In this document: positions 44,667 to 56,637 of the stretch, piece after piece | Layout of the letters: every line of letters begins with the position of its first letter | Numbering within the stretch: position 1 is the stretch's first letter | Assembly (NCBI RefSeq): GCF_030248535.1 | Contig: NZ_JAHGAJ010000036.1 | Location: forward strand, 1-64,000 | Direction: 5' to 3' | Length of the DNA: 64,000 nucleotides | Source of the DNA: Vibrio sp. D404a | Lineage (GTDB): Bacteria > Pseudomonadota > Gammaproteobacteria > Enterobacterales > Vibrionaceae | The notes under the pieces: model-generated | Seen by the model: only the letters and a program-made list of their open reading frames with translations | What the model was told of the DNA's origin: nothing | Database searches by the model: none | Position numbers and translations under genes: made by a program

Positions 44667-46345
44667 TGACTGATTGGAAGCCATCAGAGAACATAGAAGC
44701 TACAACTGAACTAATGGATATTATTACCTGTGATGCATCGGTTGCTGTACTAGCAAGTGCAGGTGCAGGAAAAACAGAGTTGTTGGCCCAAAAAGCAAAT
44801 TATTTGTTCTTTACAGATAAATGTGTTTGGCCAAAAAGAATTTTATCTCTTACGTTTAAAACCGAAGCTCAGTTAAACATAAAAGAGAGAATAAATAAGC
44901 GTTGCGGTCATAAAGCTACACGTTTTGACTCTTTTACATTCCACGCATTCAGCAAAAGTATCGTTGATAGATTCAAAAATATTCTTCCTGAAAATGAGCG
45001 TCCGATAGACAATTACGATATCGTCTTTCGTCGCCAAGATGCCAATGGCTCCAACAAAATATTGATGGACAACTTGCTAGCTTTGGCACTACGCATCTTG
45101 CGAGCAAGAGAAGATCTACGGACAATGTTTTCTTATTCTTATGCATATGTTTTTGTGGATGAGTTTCAAGATACGACTAATGAGCAATACGAGTTGTTAC
45201 AATTGTTGTTTCAGAACTCCGATACTAAGATTTTAACTGTTGGAGATATTAACCAAAGTATCATGTTATGGGCCGGAGCTCGTCAAACTGTATTCACTGA
45301 CTTTTTAAATGACTTTTCGGCACAAAAAAAACTCCTAGTCAAGAACTACCGAGCATCTAGTGAAATACAAAATGTTCTAGCAGTAGTATTGCAATTTGTA
45401 CAGAACCCAAAATCTACAATCCAAGAAGTATCAACAATTCCGGAAAACTGCTCTCTAAATGCTTTCAGTGATGAACATCAAGAAGCCTCATTCATTGCTC
45501 ACAGTATAAATGAAGCAATCAGAAGTGGTATCAACGCAAGCGATATTTCTGTTTTAACTAAGCAGCAAACATCACAGTACACTGAAATATTGAGAGCTGA
45601 GTTAACGAAGCTTGGTATAAACAACCTCGACATGACCGACCTACAAGATGCATTAAAAGAACCTCTTGGGCAATTATTCTCGCAGTTTTTAAAAGCGTTA
45701 GTGCATCCTGAACCCAAAGTCATGACCGAGCTATTTAAAGTTAATTTAGCCTTAAACAAGGTTGAGCCCGATGATGATAAAGAAGAAGCATTAACTACTT
45801 CTCTAGTTAATTTTATCTCTCTAAAACAAGAGTTAATAACAATAGCAACAACGGCTGATGACTTATTATCTTATATTCAAAGCTTTATTCATGAGATTGG
45901 TATGTCAAAAATAAAAGGAAGATGGAAACAATATAAATCCTCTGCTTATTTTAGTCATGTATGGCAAGCGCTTGAAGTACATTTGAGAAATATGTGTAAT
46001 CAGACCAATTCATTAGAAGATGCTGCAAAGCTATTTAGTGCTGAGAACGCTGTACATTTAATGAACATCCACAAGTGTAAAGGTCTTGAGTATCATACTG
46101 TATACTTTATGGGGTTAGAAGATCAGGCTTTTTGGAACTATTCCGAACAAACATTTGAGGATAATTGTGCAATATACGTTGCCTTGTCCCGCGCTAAAAA
46201 TCACATATGCGTAACTATTAGTAAACGTAGAGAACATAGGGTTCATTGGCAGCATGATAATACGACTTCAACATTTGTTGCCGTAAAGCCTGTTATAAGT
46301 TTGTTGAAAGATAAATGTAAGTTTGCTGCTATGAGCCATGCTTAA
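44666..46345 (+). CDS. UvrD/PcrA-type helicase (GajB-like)
   Basis: 559 aa superfamily 1 helicase. Motif I SAGAGKT (31-37), motif II DEFQD (165-169), motif III TVGDINQSIMLWAGA, motif IV KNYRAS, motif V MNIHKCKGLEYHTVYF and motif VI YVALSRAKN. Its start overlaps the stop of the OLD gene by one base (TAATG), so the two are translationally coupled and probably act as one complex, as in Gabija. It lacks the long accessory domains of housekeeping UvrD (about 720 aa), which supports a specialised role. Confidence 0.88.
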   Translation: MTDWKPSENIEATTELMDIITCDASVAVLASAGAGKTELLAQKANYLFFTDKCVWPKRILSLTFKTEAQLNIKERINKRCGHKATRFDSFTFHAFSKSIVDRFKNILPENERPIDNYDIVFRRQDANGSNKILMDNLLALALRILRAREDLRTMFSYSYAYVFVDEFQDTTNEQYELLQLLFQNSDTKILTVGDINQSIMLWAGARQTVFTDFLNDFSAQKKLLVKNYRASSEIQNVLAVVLQFVQNPKSTIQEVSTIPENCSLNAFSDEHQEASFIAHSINEAIRSGINASDISVLTKQQTSQYTEILRAELTKLGINNLDMTDLQDALKEPLGQLFSQFLKALVHPEPKVMTELFKVNLALNKVEPDDDKEEALTTSLVNFISLKQELITIATTADDLLSYIQSFIHEIGMSKIKGRWKQYKSSAYFSHVWQALEVHLRNMCNQTNSLEDAAKLFSAENAVHLMNIHKCKGLEYHTVYFMGLEDQAFWNYSEQTFEDNCAIYVALSRAKNHICVTISKRREHRVHWQHDNTTSTFVAVKPVISLLKDKCKFAAMSHA

Positions 46346-46450
46346 GACATCAACATACTTTTACTTATCCGAATAAACCAAGTTAGAGTTGACTCTCTAG
46401 TTTAGATATGTCCAGAAATAAGCTAGCCCTTTATTGCACAAAGCCACCAA

Positions 46451-46484
46451 ACAAAAAACCAGCCTACATCACTATAGGCTGGTT
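46451..46484 (-). terminator. Terminator of the GPH symporter gene
   Basis: Perfect 10-bp stem AACCAGCCTA/TAGGCTGGTT (46457-46466/46475-46484). The minus strand continues into a T run. It may also stop the helicase transcript from the other side. Confidence 0.85.
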
Positions 46485-46535
46485 TCTGTAATTAGAGATT
46501 TATGCCCTCTATTTAGGCTTAATAGATTAGATAGT

Positions 46536-47909
46536 CTATGCTTCTGCCGTCACTCGTTCGCCCTGCTCTACTTGGTCTGCATCGTCTTTGTTGAAGCCTT
46601 CGTGTAGGCGGTAGTAGCGTTGGTAGATAAGGCCACTGATGGTCATCATGATTGCCGGTAGGCCGATCATCATGAATTCTAGTCCCATAATAGTGCTTGC
46701 TGATTGTTCTACGTTTGGCACATAACCCACAACAGATAGACCCACACCAACAATGAAGCCACCCGCAGCACCTGCGAATTTCACAAGCATTGTTTGTACA
46801 GAGAAGATAACGCTCTCGCTGCGGCGGCCAGTTTTGTGTTCACCATAGTCCACTACGTCTGCAAGCATGACTGTTTGCAGTGCATTCGCAATACCCACAC
46901 CAAACTTGATTGCAGCGCCTGCCATACCAATCATTAGCGCGTTAGCTGGAGCGATGAAGCCCATCAATAGTAGAAGTACACAAGATAGAACAGGGAAACC
47001 ACAAGCGATAGGCCATAGAAGCTTACGTGGTAAGAATGCCGCAATACGTGGGAACAAGAACACACCCGCTACTTCAGCTGCACCTGCCACCGCCATGTAA
47101 ACAGGGAATAACTCGGCGTTACCCAGTGCGTAAGAGAAGTAGTAAATCGCGAAGCCACCAACAAGTAGGTTAGCAATTTGGAAAGACAACACAGTGCCGA
47201 TAAGCGCTTTAAGTTGGTCGTTCTTACCAATGATAGTAAGCACATCTTTAAAGCTGAATTTTTCTGCTGGTTTTGCGTTAGCTGGAGCTGCTTTTTCTTT
47301 GACGTTACGTGCAATCAAGAATGCGCTCATCACGAACAGAACCGCAATCAGCATCGCAACATTGAAGAAGCCGTCACCTTGGTTACCGTTACCAAGCTCA
47401 CCCACAATGTGTAGGCCGTAGGTACCTGTAATGAACCATGCAAGGCTTGCAAACAGACGTGGCCACACGACCAGCTTTTCACGCTCCTGACGTTCACTAG
47501 ACAGTGCCGGAATCATTGACCAGTAAGGGATATCCATAATGGTGTAGGTAAGCCCCCATAGGATGTATGCCGCTGCTGCGTAGATGTACAGAGTCGTACC
47601 TTCAAACATGTGCGTGCTGAAAAGGCCGACCAACACAATCGCATTCAGCATTGTACCAATCACAATCCAAGGGCGGAATTTACCGAATTTTGAGCGTGTG
47701 TTATCAACGATGACACCCATCATTGGATCGGTCACAGCATCGATAATACGTGCCGCTAAAAAGATGGTACCAACGAACGCGGCAGAGAGACCTGCGACAT
47801 CCGTAAAGTAAAACATTAAGAAAATGTAGATGGGTGCACAGGCGAAATCTTTACCGAGTGCTCCGAGGCCGTAGGACAGCTTGGTTTGTAGCGTAATTTT
47901 ATCAGACAT
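46536..47909 (-). CDS. GPH-family galactoside:cation symporter (MelB-like)
   Basis: 457 aa, about 12 membrane helices. GPH signatures: KLSYGLGALGKDFACAP at the start, RIIDAVTDPMMGVIVDNT (MelB cation-site region with Asp) and KFGKFRPWIVIG. Family members take up melibiose, raffinose-type sugars or lactose with Na+ or H+. It sits downstream of a GH36 alpha-galactosidase and close to LacZ, so alpha- or beta-galactosides are the likely substrate. An operator palindrome lies 131-146 bp before its start. Inner membrane. Confidence 0.9.
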   Translation of the reverse strand: MSDKITLQTKLSYGLGALGKDFACAPIYIFLMFYFTDVAGLSAAFVGTIFLAARIIDAVTDPMMGVIVDNTRSKFGKFRPWIVIGTMLNAIVLVGLFSTHMFEGTTLYIYAAAAYILWGLTYTIMDIPYWSMIPALSSERQEREKLVVWPRLFASLAWFITGTYGLHIVGELGNGNQGDGFFNVAMLIAVLFVMSAFLIARNVKEKAAPANAKPAEKFSFKDVLTIIGKNDQLKALIGTVLSFQIANLLVGGFAIYYFSYALGNAELFPVYMAVAGAAEVAGVFLFPRIAAFLPRKLLWPIACGFPVLSCVLLLLMGFIAPANALMIGMAGAAIKFGVGIANALQTVMLADVVDYGEHKTGRRSESVIFSVQTMLVKFAGAAGGFIVGVGLSVVGYVPNVEQSASTIMGLEFMMIGLPAIMMTISGLIYQRYYRLHEGFNKDDADQVEQGERVTAEA

Positions 47910-48039
47910 TTTAGTTCCTTAGTGTCGTACTGCTGTTCATTCCCCTAACTAGAATGGAGAGCGTCGACGTCTTTTATTTATATTTCGAGGGTAATGCTAC
48001 TCACACACCAGCCACCTTACTGTGATCAAAAACCGCCTT

Positions 48040-48055
48040 ATGGAAACGTTTCCAT
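48040..48055. promoter_or_regulatory. GalR/LacI-type operator before the GPH symporter
   Basis: Perfect 16-bp palindrome ATGGAAACGTTTCCAT. It is identical to the one at 50480-50495 and has the central CG of LacI-family sites. Confidence 0.8.
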
Positions 48056-48151
48056 TAAAGTTATAGAAATGAGACATTGAGCACGAAAGGTTACACACCA
48101 CTACGAAATAAAAATAATTTTCTCCTTTTAAATTAACAACTTAAGTCAATT

Positions 48152-48170
48152 GATAATAATAACAATTATC
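48152..48170. promoter_or_regulatory. Fur-box-like sequence
   Basis: GATAATAATAACAATTATC matches the 19-bp Fur consensus GATAATGATAATCATTATC at 16 of 19 positions. It lies between the symporter promoter and the alpha-galactosidase terminator, with no iron gene nearby. The region is A+T-rich, so chance is possible. Confidence 0.4.
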
Positions 48171-48193
48171 AATAAGATATTACAATGAAACGC

Positions 48194-48225
48194 AAAAAGC
48201 CACACAAATTTCAAACTTGTGCGGC
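48194..48225 (-). terminator. Terminator of the alpha-galactosidase gene
   Basis: 9-bp stem GCCACACAA/TTGTGCGGC (one G-U on the minus-strand RNA) with a 9-base loop and Ts from the A run 48194-48198 on the minus strand. Confidence 0.8.
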
Positions 48226-48278
48226 ATTTTATTCCCTTGTTTAGGGACCTATTTTCGTTGAGATGAAAAGCTGTGGTT

Positions 48279-50402
48279 CTATGCTATGTCGATACGCTGA
48301 AGTTTGATTAACATAGCACTCTCGGCATCCAAAATTGGCATCGTGAGACCAACCTCAGCGCACCAATCACCTGATAATTCGCAGCCCGATTGAGTCCAGG
48401 GTGGCTGATAGTTCACGATATCGTCATAATTAGATGGTTTATCCAATACCGTGACTCGGTATATCGCTTGTGGATCCAACCCAGGTACACGCAAATGGCC
48501 ACTCAATGAATTGGTTGGCATCGCAAGCTGTGCAATCATCACGACAGCTTCCGACTGATCGTTAGAGACAACCGCATGAATTTGGTGCGCTTTATCGTCA
48601 GTTGGGATACGCCAAGTGCTGCCGCTGTGCAGTAATGGACGCAACATTTTGTGTAGCTTGATGTAGCGCTCAAATCCCTCTTTCTCCACTTGCTCTTCTT
48701 TCACAGGGTCAAGTTCAATACCCATATGACCGAACAGTGCGGTAAGCCCACGGAACTCGATGTTATGGCGACGACGAGTACTGTGGCAATGGCTCGCACC
48801 AATATGACTGCCCATCACTTCGGGTGGGAAGAAGTAGCTCATACCACGTTGAATAGATTGACGTTCAAGCGCGTCATTATTATCTGAAGCCCAGAATCGA
48901 TGAGTACGTTTCAGCACCTCAAAATCGATTCGACCACCGCCCGCCGCACAAGACTCAATCTCTACTTTCGGGTGCTTTTCGCGAACTTTATCGACTAACT
49001 GATAGTAGCGCTGGGTTTGATTGTGCGCTGCAGCCTGACCTAAATGCGCAGGCTGAACGACTTCGCGGTTCATGTCCCATTTGATGTAAGCAATATTGTA
49101 GGTCGAAAGGAAATGGTCCAGTCGCTCAAGCAAGAAGTTAAACGCATCATCATTTTGTAGGTTGATGACGTATTGGTTGCGACCCGTTGGTTGCTCGTAG
49201 CCATCGACAGCCAGCAGCCAATCGGGATGAGTGCGATACAGATCTGAATCTTTATTGATCATCTCTGGCTCGAACCACAAGCCAAATTCCATTCCTAGAT
49301 TGTTTACGTGTTCTACAATCGGATGTAAACCATTTGGGTATTTGCTTTCACATAGGAACCAATCCCCTAGCCCAGCTTTGTCTCCGTTGCGTCCTTTGAA
49401 CCAGCCATCATCGATGATAAAGCGTTCAACCCCCATCTCTGCCGACTGAGTAGCCATCGACATGATATATTCTGGATCGTGGTCGAAGTAGATACCTTCC
49501 CACGTATTAAGGTGAATAGGGCGAGGCTTGACGTTGAAATCTCTTGGTAAAATAGTCTCGCGTACATGAGAGTGAAAATGGTGACTCATGGTATTCAAAC
49601 CTGAGTTGCTATGGCTCGCGTACAACCAAGGTGTGGTCAAGCTTTCACCCTTTTCCAACGCGACTTCACCCGGCAGATAGATCACCTCTGCTTGCATGTA
49701 TCTACGACCATCAGCCTTAACATCAACACGCAGCCTGTGGTTACCGCTCCACGCAAAGTGAAAACCCCATACGTCACCACTCATCTCATCAAAGTGTGCG
49801 GTGCCAGCAACCAAAGCGGGATAATGCTCATGCGAAGTGCGACCACGGCGATTCTCTTGTTGATACCCACCTTGTAGCAATGGCTGACGAACCGTTTGGA
49901 ATTCATGGACCCAACGACCGTAGTAAGTCATTAGCTCATTCGCTCGCGCAGGCAAAGGTAAGGTGTTCGCAAGGCGGTTGATCTGATACACACCCTCTTT
50001 GGTATTCGTTAGCGTATGACGCGTTTTGACCACGTCATTGGCGTCTAACAACAGTTCCGTTTTTAACTGCAAACCAGCAACGGCATCTTCACTCTCAACC
50101 ACGATGCCATTCTGGTCTTCTTCAACATGACGGATAACAAATACCGGAGCCCAATCTTGACCATTGCGATGTCCTTCAACGCCAGGACTACTAAATAGAC
50201 CACGACCAAGCTCTGGGTTCAAAGTCATCGATACATCATTGTCTAAACGCCCGTACGGCACTGGGCGATACAAAGCCCTGCGATACTCTTTGTAATCGCC
50301 GCTTACCTTCTTACCCCAATGCAGGATCTCGGCATAATCACCAAGCTCTAAGATCAGCTGCGTTTGCTTACCTGTTAGCTCAACCAGTGTTTTATCCGTC
50401 AT
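48279..50402 (-). CDS. Alpha-galactosidase, GH36
   Basis: 707 aa, the usual length for the homotetrameric GH36 group (AgaA/RafA-like). An N-terminal beta-sandwich (about 1-330) precedes the TIM barrel with the nucleophile Asp in YIKWDMNRE and the acid/base Asp in RFWASDNNDALER. The motif ESCAAGGGRIDF is also typical. It hydrolyses terminal alpha-1,6-galactose from melibiose or raffinose. No signal peptide, so it acts in the cytosol on imported sugar. Divergent from the porin operon and carrying its own operator. Confidence 0.94.
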   Translation of the reverse strand: MTDKTLVELTGKQTQLILELGDYAEILHWGKKVSGDYKEYRRALYRPVPYGRLDNDVSMTLNPELGRGLFSSPGVEGHRNGQDWAPVFVIRHVEEDQNGIVVESEDAVAGLQLKTELLLDANDVVKTRHTLTNTKEGVYQINRLANTLPLPARANELMTYYGRWVHEFQTVRQPLLQGGYQQENRRGRTSHEHYPALVAGTAHFDEMSGDVWGFHFAWSGNHRLRVDVKADGRRYMQAEVIYLPGEVALEKGESLTTPWLYASHSNSGLNTMSHHFHSHVRETILPRDFNVKPRPIHLNTWEGIYFDHDPEYIMSMATQSAEMGVERFIIDDGWFKGRNGDKAGLGDWFLCESKYPNGLHPIVEHVNNLGMEFGLWFEPEMINKDSDLYRTHPDWLLAVDGYEQPTGRNQYVINLQNDDAFNFLLERLDHFLSTYNIAYIKWDMNREVVQPAHLGQAAAHNQTQRYYQLVDKVREKHPKVEIESCAAGGGRIDFEVLKRTHRFWASDNNDALERQSIQRGMSYFFPPEVMGSHIGASHCHSTRRRHNIEFRGLTALFGHMGIELDPVKEEQVEKEGFERYIKLHKMLRPLLHSGSTWRIPTDDKAHQIHAVVSNDQSEAVVMIAQLAMPTNSLSGHLRVPGLDPQAIYRVTVLDKPSNYDDIVNYQPPWTQSGCELSGDWCAEVGLTMPILDAESAMLIKLQRIDIA

Positions 50403-50479
50403 CTTGTCTTACCTTGAAACTGGAAATTACGTCGCATCATAATGAAATCTTAGAAAGAATCTGTGACGAACCCCTAATG

Positions 50480-50495
50480 ATGGAAACGTTTCCAT
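50480..50495. promoter_or_regulatory. GalR/LacI-type operator before alpha-galactosidase
   Basis: ATGGAAACGTTTCCAT, a perfect palindrome 78-93 bp before the alpha-galactosidase start and identical to the site before the symporter. Confidence 0.8.
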
Positions 50496-50747
50496 TATAT
50501 TTTTTATAAAGAATAGATTGTGTCGTTCAGTAAAGTGCTTGCTTATATTACGTAGTGATTCACTGGTCAAATGAGCAGAGATAAACATCGAGATGGTTGA
50601 TATACACCACATCAGATCGTGTTTAAAATCAATTAAAATACCATCAATTTCAAACTCTTAAAAACATAACTCAATCATTAAGGCGACTAAACACCCATTT
50701 AGCTCACCGACCTCTTGCAGTCATCAAATCGTCACCGTATTCTTGGG

Positions 50748-50895
50748 ACTTCGAGAACGCACGAAGTGTCTCTGTTGGGTCCTAACTTTATATCCCAGAT
50801 TGACGGTATGCCATGCACACTAGGCAGCGAGCCTCGCGAAAGCCTGGCATATTAATCTTCTTGTCTCACATGCCCAATTGACTTCAATTGGGCTA
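50748..50895. repeat. Structured intergenic element with several hairpins
   Basis: Part of a 793-bp gap (50403-51195). It contains ACTTCG/CGAAGT (50748-50767). A long nested hairpin follows: TATGCCA (50807-50813) pairs with TGGCATA (50845-50851), enclosing AGGC/GCCT and GCGA/TCGC. Then comes GCCCAATTG/CAATTGGGC near 50874-50895. It could be a dispersed intergenic repeat or an RNA. No open frame supported. Confidence 0.45.
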
Positions 50896-50979
50896 CCTTC
50901 CCCATTAAAAAAATTCATTATTACAAAGACTTAATAAAGAAACATTCTTGAAAATCTAGGATATCTTTCCACCACACAA

Positions 50980-51120
50980 AGAAAACGATTCCACAAAAAC
51001 CTCATCAAAAACACGTCGTAAATACCAAAAATTCAGATAAAACGAGATTTTTATCACATTAAATAGCCATAAAACCCCTCCTCTATAAAAAATGCCAACC
51101 TCATCATGAAAACGCTTCCA
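50980..51120. promoter_or_regulatory. Porin promoter region: two GalR/LacI-like sites and a CRP-like site
   Basis: TGAAAACGCTTCCA (51107-51120) matches the TGGAAACGTTTCCA palindrome at 12 of 14 positions. A poorer match, AGAAAACGATTCCA, lies at 50980-50993, about 127 bp upstream. Between them CGAGA-N6-TCACA (51043-51058) has one perfect CRP half-site. Together they suggest repression by the galactoside regulator plus cAMP-CRP activation of the porin operon. Confidence 0.55.
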
Positions 51121-51195
51121 GAGTTTATTTACACTGCGCAGCGAGTTAGGACTCAATAAAAAAATAATCCATAAAAAATAGAATGGAGACACTTC

Positions 51196-52437
51196 ATGAA
51201 ACAAAAGACGCTTGTAAGAGCGCTTGGGCTTACCCTCGCCCTTGCACCGCTTGCTGGTATGGCCGCAGTGGAGAACATCACTTACTTCGGTTATGCCAAA
51301 TGGGGCAACATTTACACCGATAACGACGAACACAACTCAGGCAAAGGCGAGCGCAATGATGTGATTCGAGCCAGTGAAGGCTACGGTAACTACCGTTTAG
51401 GTAACGAGATGAACTGGTGGGAAGCAGGCCTCAAAGCCGACGTTTGGCAACAAGGTGATGCGTACTTTGATACCACGCTTTACCTAGGCAGTGGCGAGAG
51501 TTGGGGCGACGTTAGCTTGATCCAGATGTGGTCTGCAGGTCACGGCCTGATTGATGGACAAGCCGACGCTAAGGTATGGGCAGGTGAACGCTTCTACCGT
51601 CGTCACGAGGTCCACATGATCGACATTAAATACTGGGATACCTCTAGCACAGGTATTGGTCTAGAGGATTGGGACTTTGGTTTTGCGAAGGGCCACATCG
51701 CTTGGATGGCACCAAACTCTAGTGTCGATGACCGCAGCCTACACAACCTTGATGCGCGTCTTAGTGATATCACGCTCAGTGACACCGCTGATTTGACCGT
51801 TGGTCTGAACTATGTCTTCACACAAAACTCGAGTTATGACGAAAGTAACATCACCACTTCTGGCGCCATGCTCTCTACACTGTATCGCCAAGCTTGGGAA
51901 TATGGTTCAAATACCTTTGCTTTCCAATACGGTACCGATGCGTTGGCGGGCGGTTTGATGAGTGCAGAAGGTGGTTCAAAGCGTAAGTACAGTACGGGCG
52001 TTGAACACGATGGTTACAGCTGGCGTATTTTCAACTCAGGTGATCTAAACGTGAGTGAAGATTTCCAAGTGATGTACTCCATCGCCTACCAAGATAAAAA
52101 CCTCGACAACGAAGAAGGTGAGAAGTGGTTCAGTGTTGGTGCTCGCCCTCAATACAGCTGGACGGATTACATGGCAACCGCGCTAGAGGTGGGTTATGAA
52201 TCGGTAGAAGCTCAGAACGGTGCTGGCACCAACGACATGTACAAAGTGACAGTGTCGCAAATGTTCCAAGCAGGCAAAGGTGTTTGGGCTCGTCCATCAC
52301 TTCGTTTATTCGCGACTTACTCAGAGAAAACCGATGAGTGGGGACGCGGAGGTGATGTCTACGGACAAGCACAAAGCATAGCTACGCAAAACATAGACGA
52401 GATCACTTTCGGCTTTAACGTCGAAACGTGGTGGTAA
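51196..52437 (+). CDS. LamB-type carbohydrate porin
   Basis: 413 aa. Signal peptide MKQKTLVRALGLTLALAPLA...GMAA, then a beta-barrel starting VENITYFGYAKWGNIY and ending NVETWW with the terminal aromatic residue needed for outer-membrane insertion. Many aromatic residues line up with the greasy slide of maltoporins (also seen in raffinose and sucrose porins). Here it most likely admits galactosides such as raffinose or melibiose. First gene of the run porin, MalM-like, lacZ. Confidence 0.88.
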   Translation: MKQKTLVRALGLTLALAPLAGMAAVENITYFGYAKWGNIYTDNDEHNSGKGERNDVIRASEGYGNYRLGNEMNWWEAGLKADVWQQGDAYFDTTLYLGSGESWGDVSLIQMWSAGHGLIDGQADAKVWAGERFYRRHEVHMIDIKYWDTSSTGIGLEDWDFGFAKGHIAWMAPNSSVDDRSLHNLDARLSDITLSDTADLTVGLNYVFTQNSSYDESNITTSGAMLSTLYRQAWEYGSNTFAFQYGTDALAGGLMSAEGGSKRKYSTGVEHDGYSWRIFNSGDLNVSEDFQVMYSIAYQDKNLDNEEGEKWFSVGARPQYSWTDYMATALEVGYESVEAQNGAGTNDMYKVTVSQMFQAGKGVWARPSLRLFATYSEKTDEWGRGGDVYGQAQSIATQNIDEITFGFNVETWW

Positions 52438-52467
52438 TCCTACCCGGTTACTATTTTTAGACCCAAC

Positions 52468-52490
52468 GGGGTGAGCAAAGCGCTCACCCC
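52468..52490 (+). other. Hairpin between porin and MalM-like gene
   Basis: Perfect 9-bp stem GGGGTGAGC/GCTCACCCC with a 5-base loop and no T-tract. Such intercistronic hairpins can stabilise the porin message and lower expression of what follows. Confidence 0.55.
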
Positions 52491-52507
52491 TCATAGGACA
52501 CAAGCAG

Positions 52508-53383
52508 ATGAAACTAAAACCGCTAGCCACTCTTGTAATGGCATTGTCTTTGAGCGCATGCAGTGGATTGCCTGAGCAGGCTTTTAATACCGATTTGGAT
52601 AAACAAACGTGCTGCTCAACCCTAGAAGCGCTGCCACTCACAACGCTGTCTACACCATTCCACCAGCAAGTTGTTGTGGATGCTGAACTGCCTATCTTGA
52701 GTGACACGGTACTACTTTCATCAAGCTCAACTTCACACCAAGCGCTTCCCGTTGTCGGCTATGAAATAACGTCAGATGCCCCATTTGCACTGCTTGTACG
52801 CTCTTATGTCGATAACCAAGCCTTGTTTGCTGCGAGCGTCTTAGTTTATGACCAAAACTGGCAGCTTGTTGCTCGTTACTCGGCACAGGATTTCGAGTAT
52901 CACCCAACCGGCATGCGCGGTTTAGAGCGCATCGAGAAAGTCATCACGATCAACCCGCAACTAAACGGGGCGCAATATATAGTTCTCGCTTCCGACTCAT
53001 CATTGCTTGGACAAAAACTCGCACGACAACACCCTGAACAGGTGTATGCAGAGTCTCAGAACATCATCGGCAGTAAACAGCTTCCTCTAGTCGCGGATTA
53101 CCAAGCATTTGGTGTCGTCGAGGTGACCACCAGCGCGTCAAACAACAATTCCGTTCTCACACTACTGACAGAACTAGGCACACAAACTAAGCAGAAACAG
53201 AATTCTCAAATGACACAATCCGCCTCTCCAGAAGCGCTGGATGAGTGGGAAGTGTTTCAATCTCAAATCGATAAAGCACTCGAAAACAACGATGTACAGC
53301 AAGCCGCTGCGCTAGCCAACCAAGCATCACAACAAGGCTATACCCAAGCCAAAGATTATCTCGTAGAGCAGCTAGCGAAGTAG
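52508..53383 (+). CDS. MalM-like periplasmic lipoprotein
   Basis: 291 aa. A lipoprotein signal, MALSLSACSG, gives a lipidated Cys at about residue 20. The rest resembles the MalM family (E. coli 306 aa, last gene of malK-lamB-malM): an N-terminal CCSTLEALPL segment, a central beta-sandwich (PFALLVRSYVDNQALFAASV) and a helical C-terminus (LANQASQQGYTQAKDYLVEQL). MalM function is poorly known. Pairing with a LamB-type porin repeats the maltose-operon layout in a galactoside locus. Confidence 0.8.
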   Translation: MKLKPLATLVMALSLSACSGLPEQAFNTDLDKQTCCSTLEALPLTTLSTPFHQQVVVDAELPILSDTVLLSSSSTSHQALPVVGYEITSDAPFALLVRSYVDNQALFAASVLVYDQNWQLVARYSAQDFEYHPTGMRGLERIEKVITINPQLNGAQYIVLASDSSLLGQKLARQHPEQVYAESQNIIGSKQLPLVADYQAFGVVEVTTSASNNNSVLTLLTELGTQTKQKQNSQMTQSASPEALDEWEVFQSQIDKALENNDVQQAAALANQASQQGYTQAKDYLVEQLAK

Positions 53384-53463
53384 CTATTCGTCGCTCTCCG
53401 ACTCATTCGCAACGCTATTCACCTGTATTTCACTGCGAAATGATTGCGAAACCAGATTAGTAA

Positions 53464-56580
<3,117 letters not shown>

Positions 56581-56600
56581 ACTACTGAATGAAAAATAAA

Positions 56601-56630
56601 AAGCGCCAAGGCATAACCTTGGCGCTTTTC
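56601..56630. terminator. Terminator after lacZ
   Basis: 11-bp stem AAGCGCCAAGG/CCTTGGCGCTT with a 5-base loop. Ts on the plus side and As on the other, so bidirectional between lacZ and the convergent acetyltransferase gene. Confidence 0.9.
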
Positions 56631-56637
56631 TTTGCTG

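Noticed and set aside
42630-46345. Retron, PARIS, Septu or restriction-modification system
   Set aside because: No reverse transcriptase, AriA/AriB-like pair, HNH partner or methylase is seen; OLD plus UvrD helicase fits Gabija best.
48091-48190. RyhB-like small RNA after the Fur-like site
   Set aside because: The hairpin nearby ends the alpha-galactosidase gene on the other strand, and I see no RyhB core; insufficient support.
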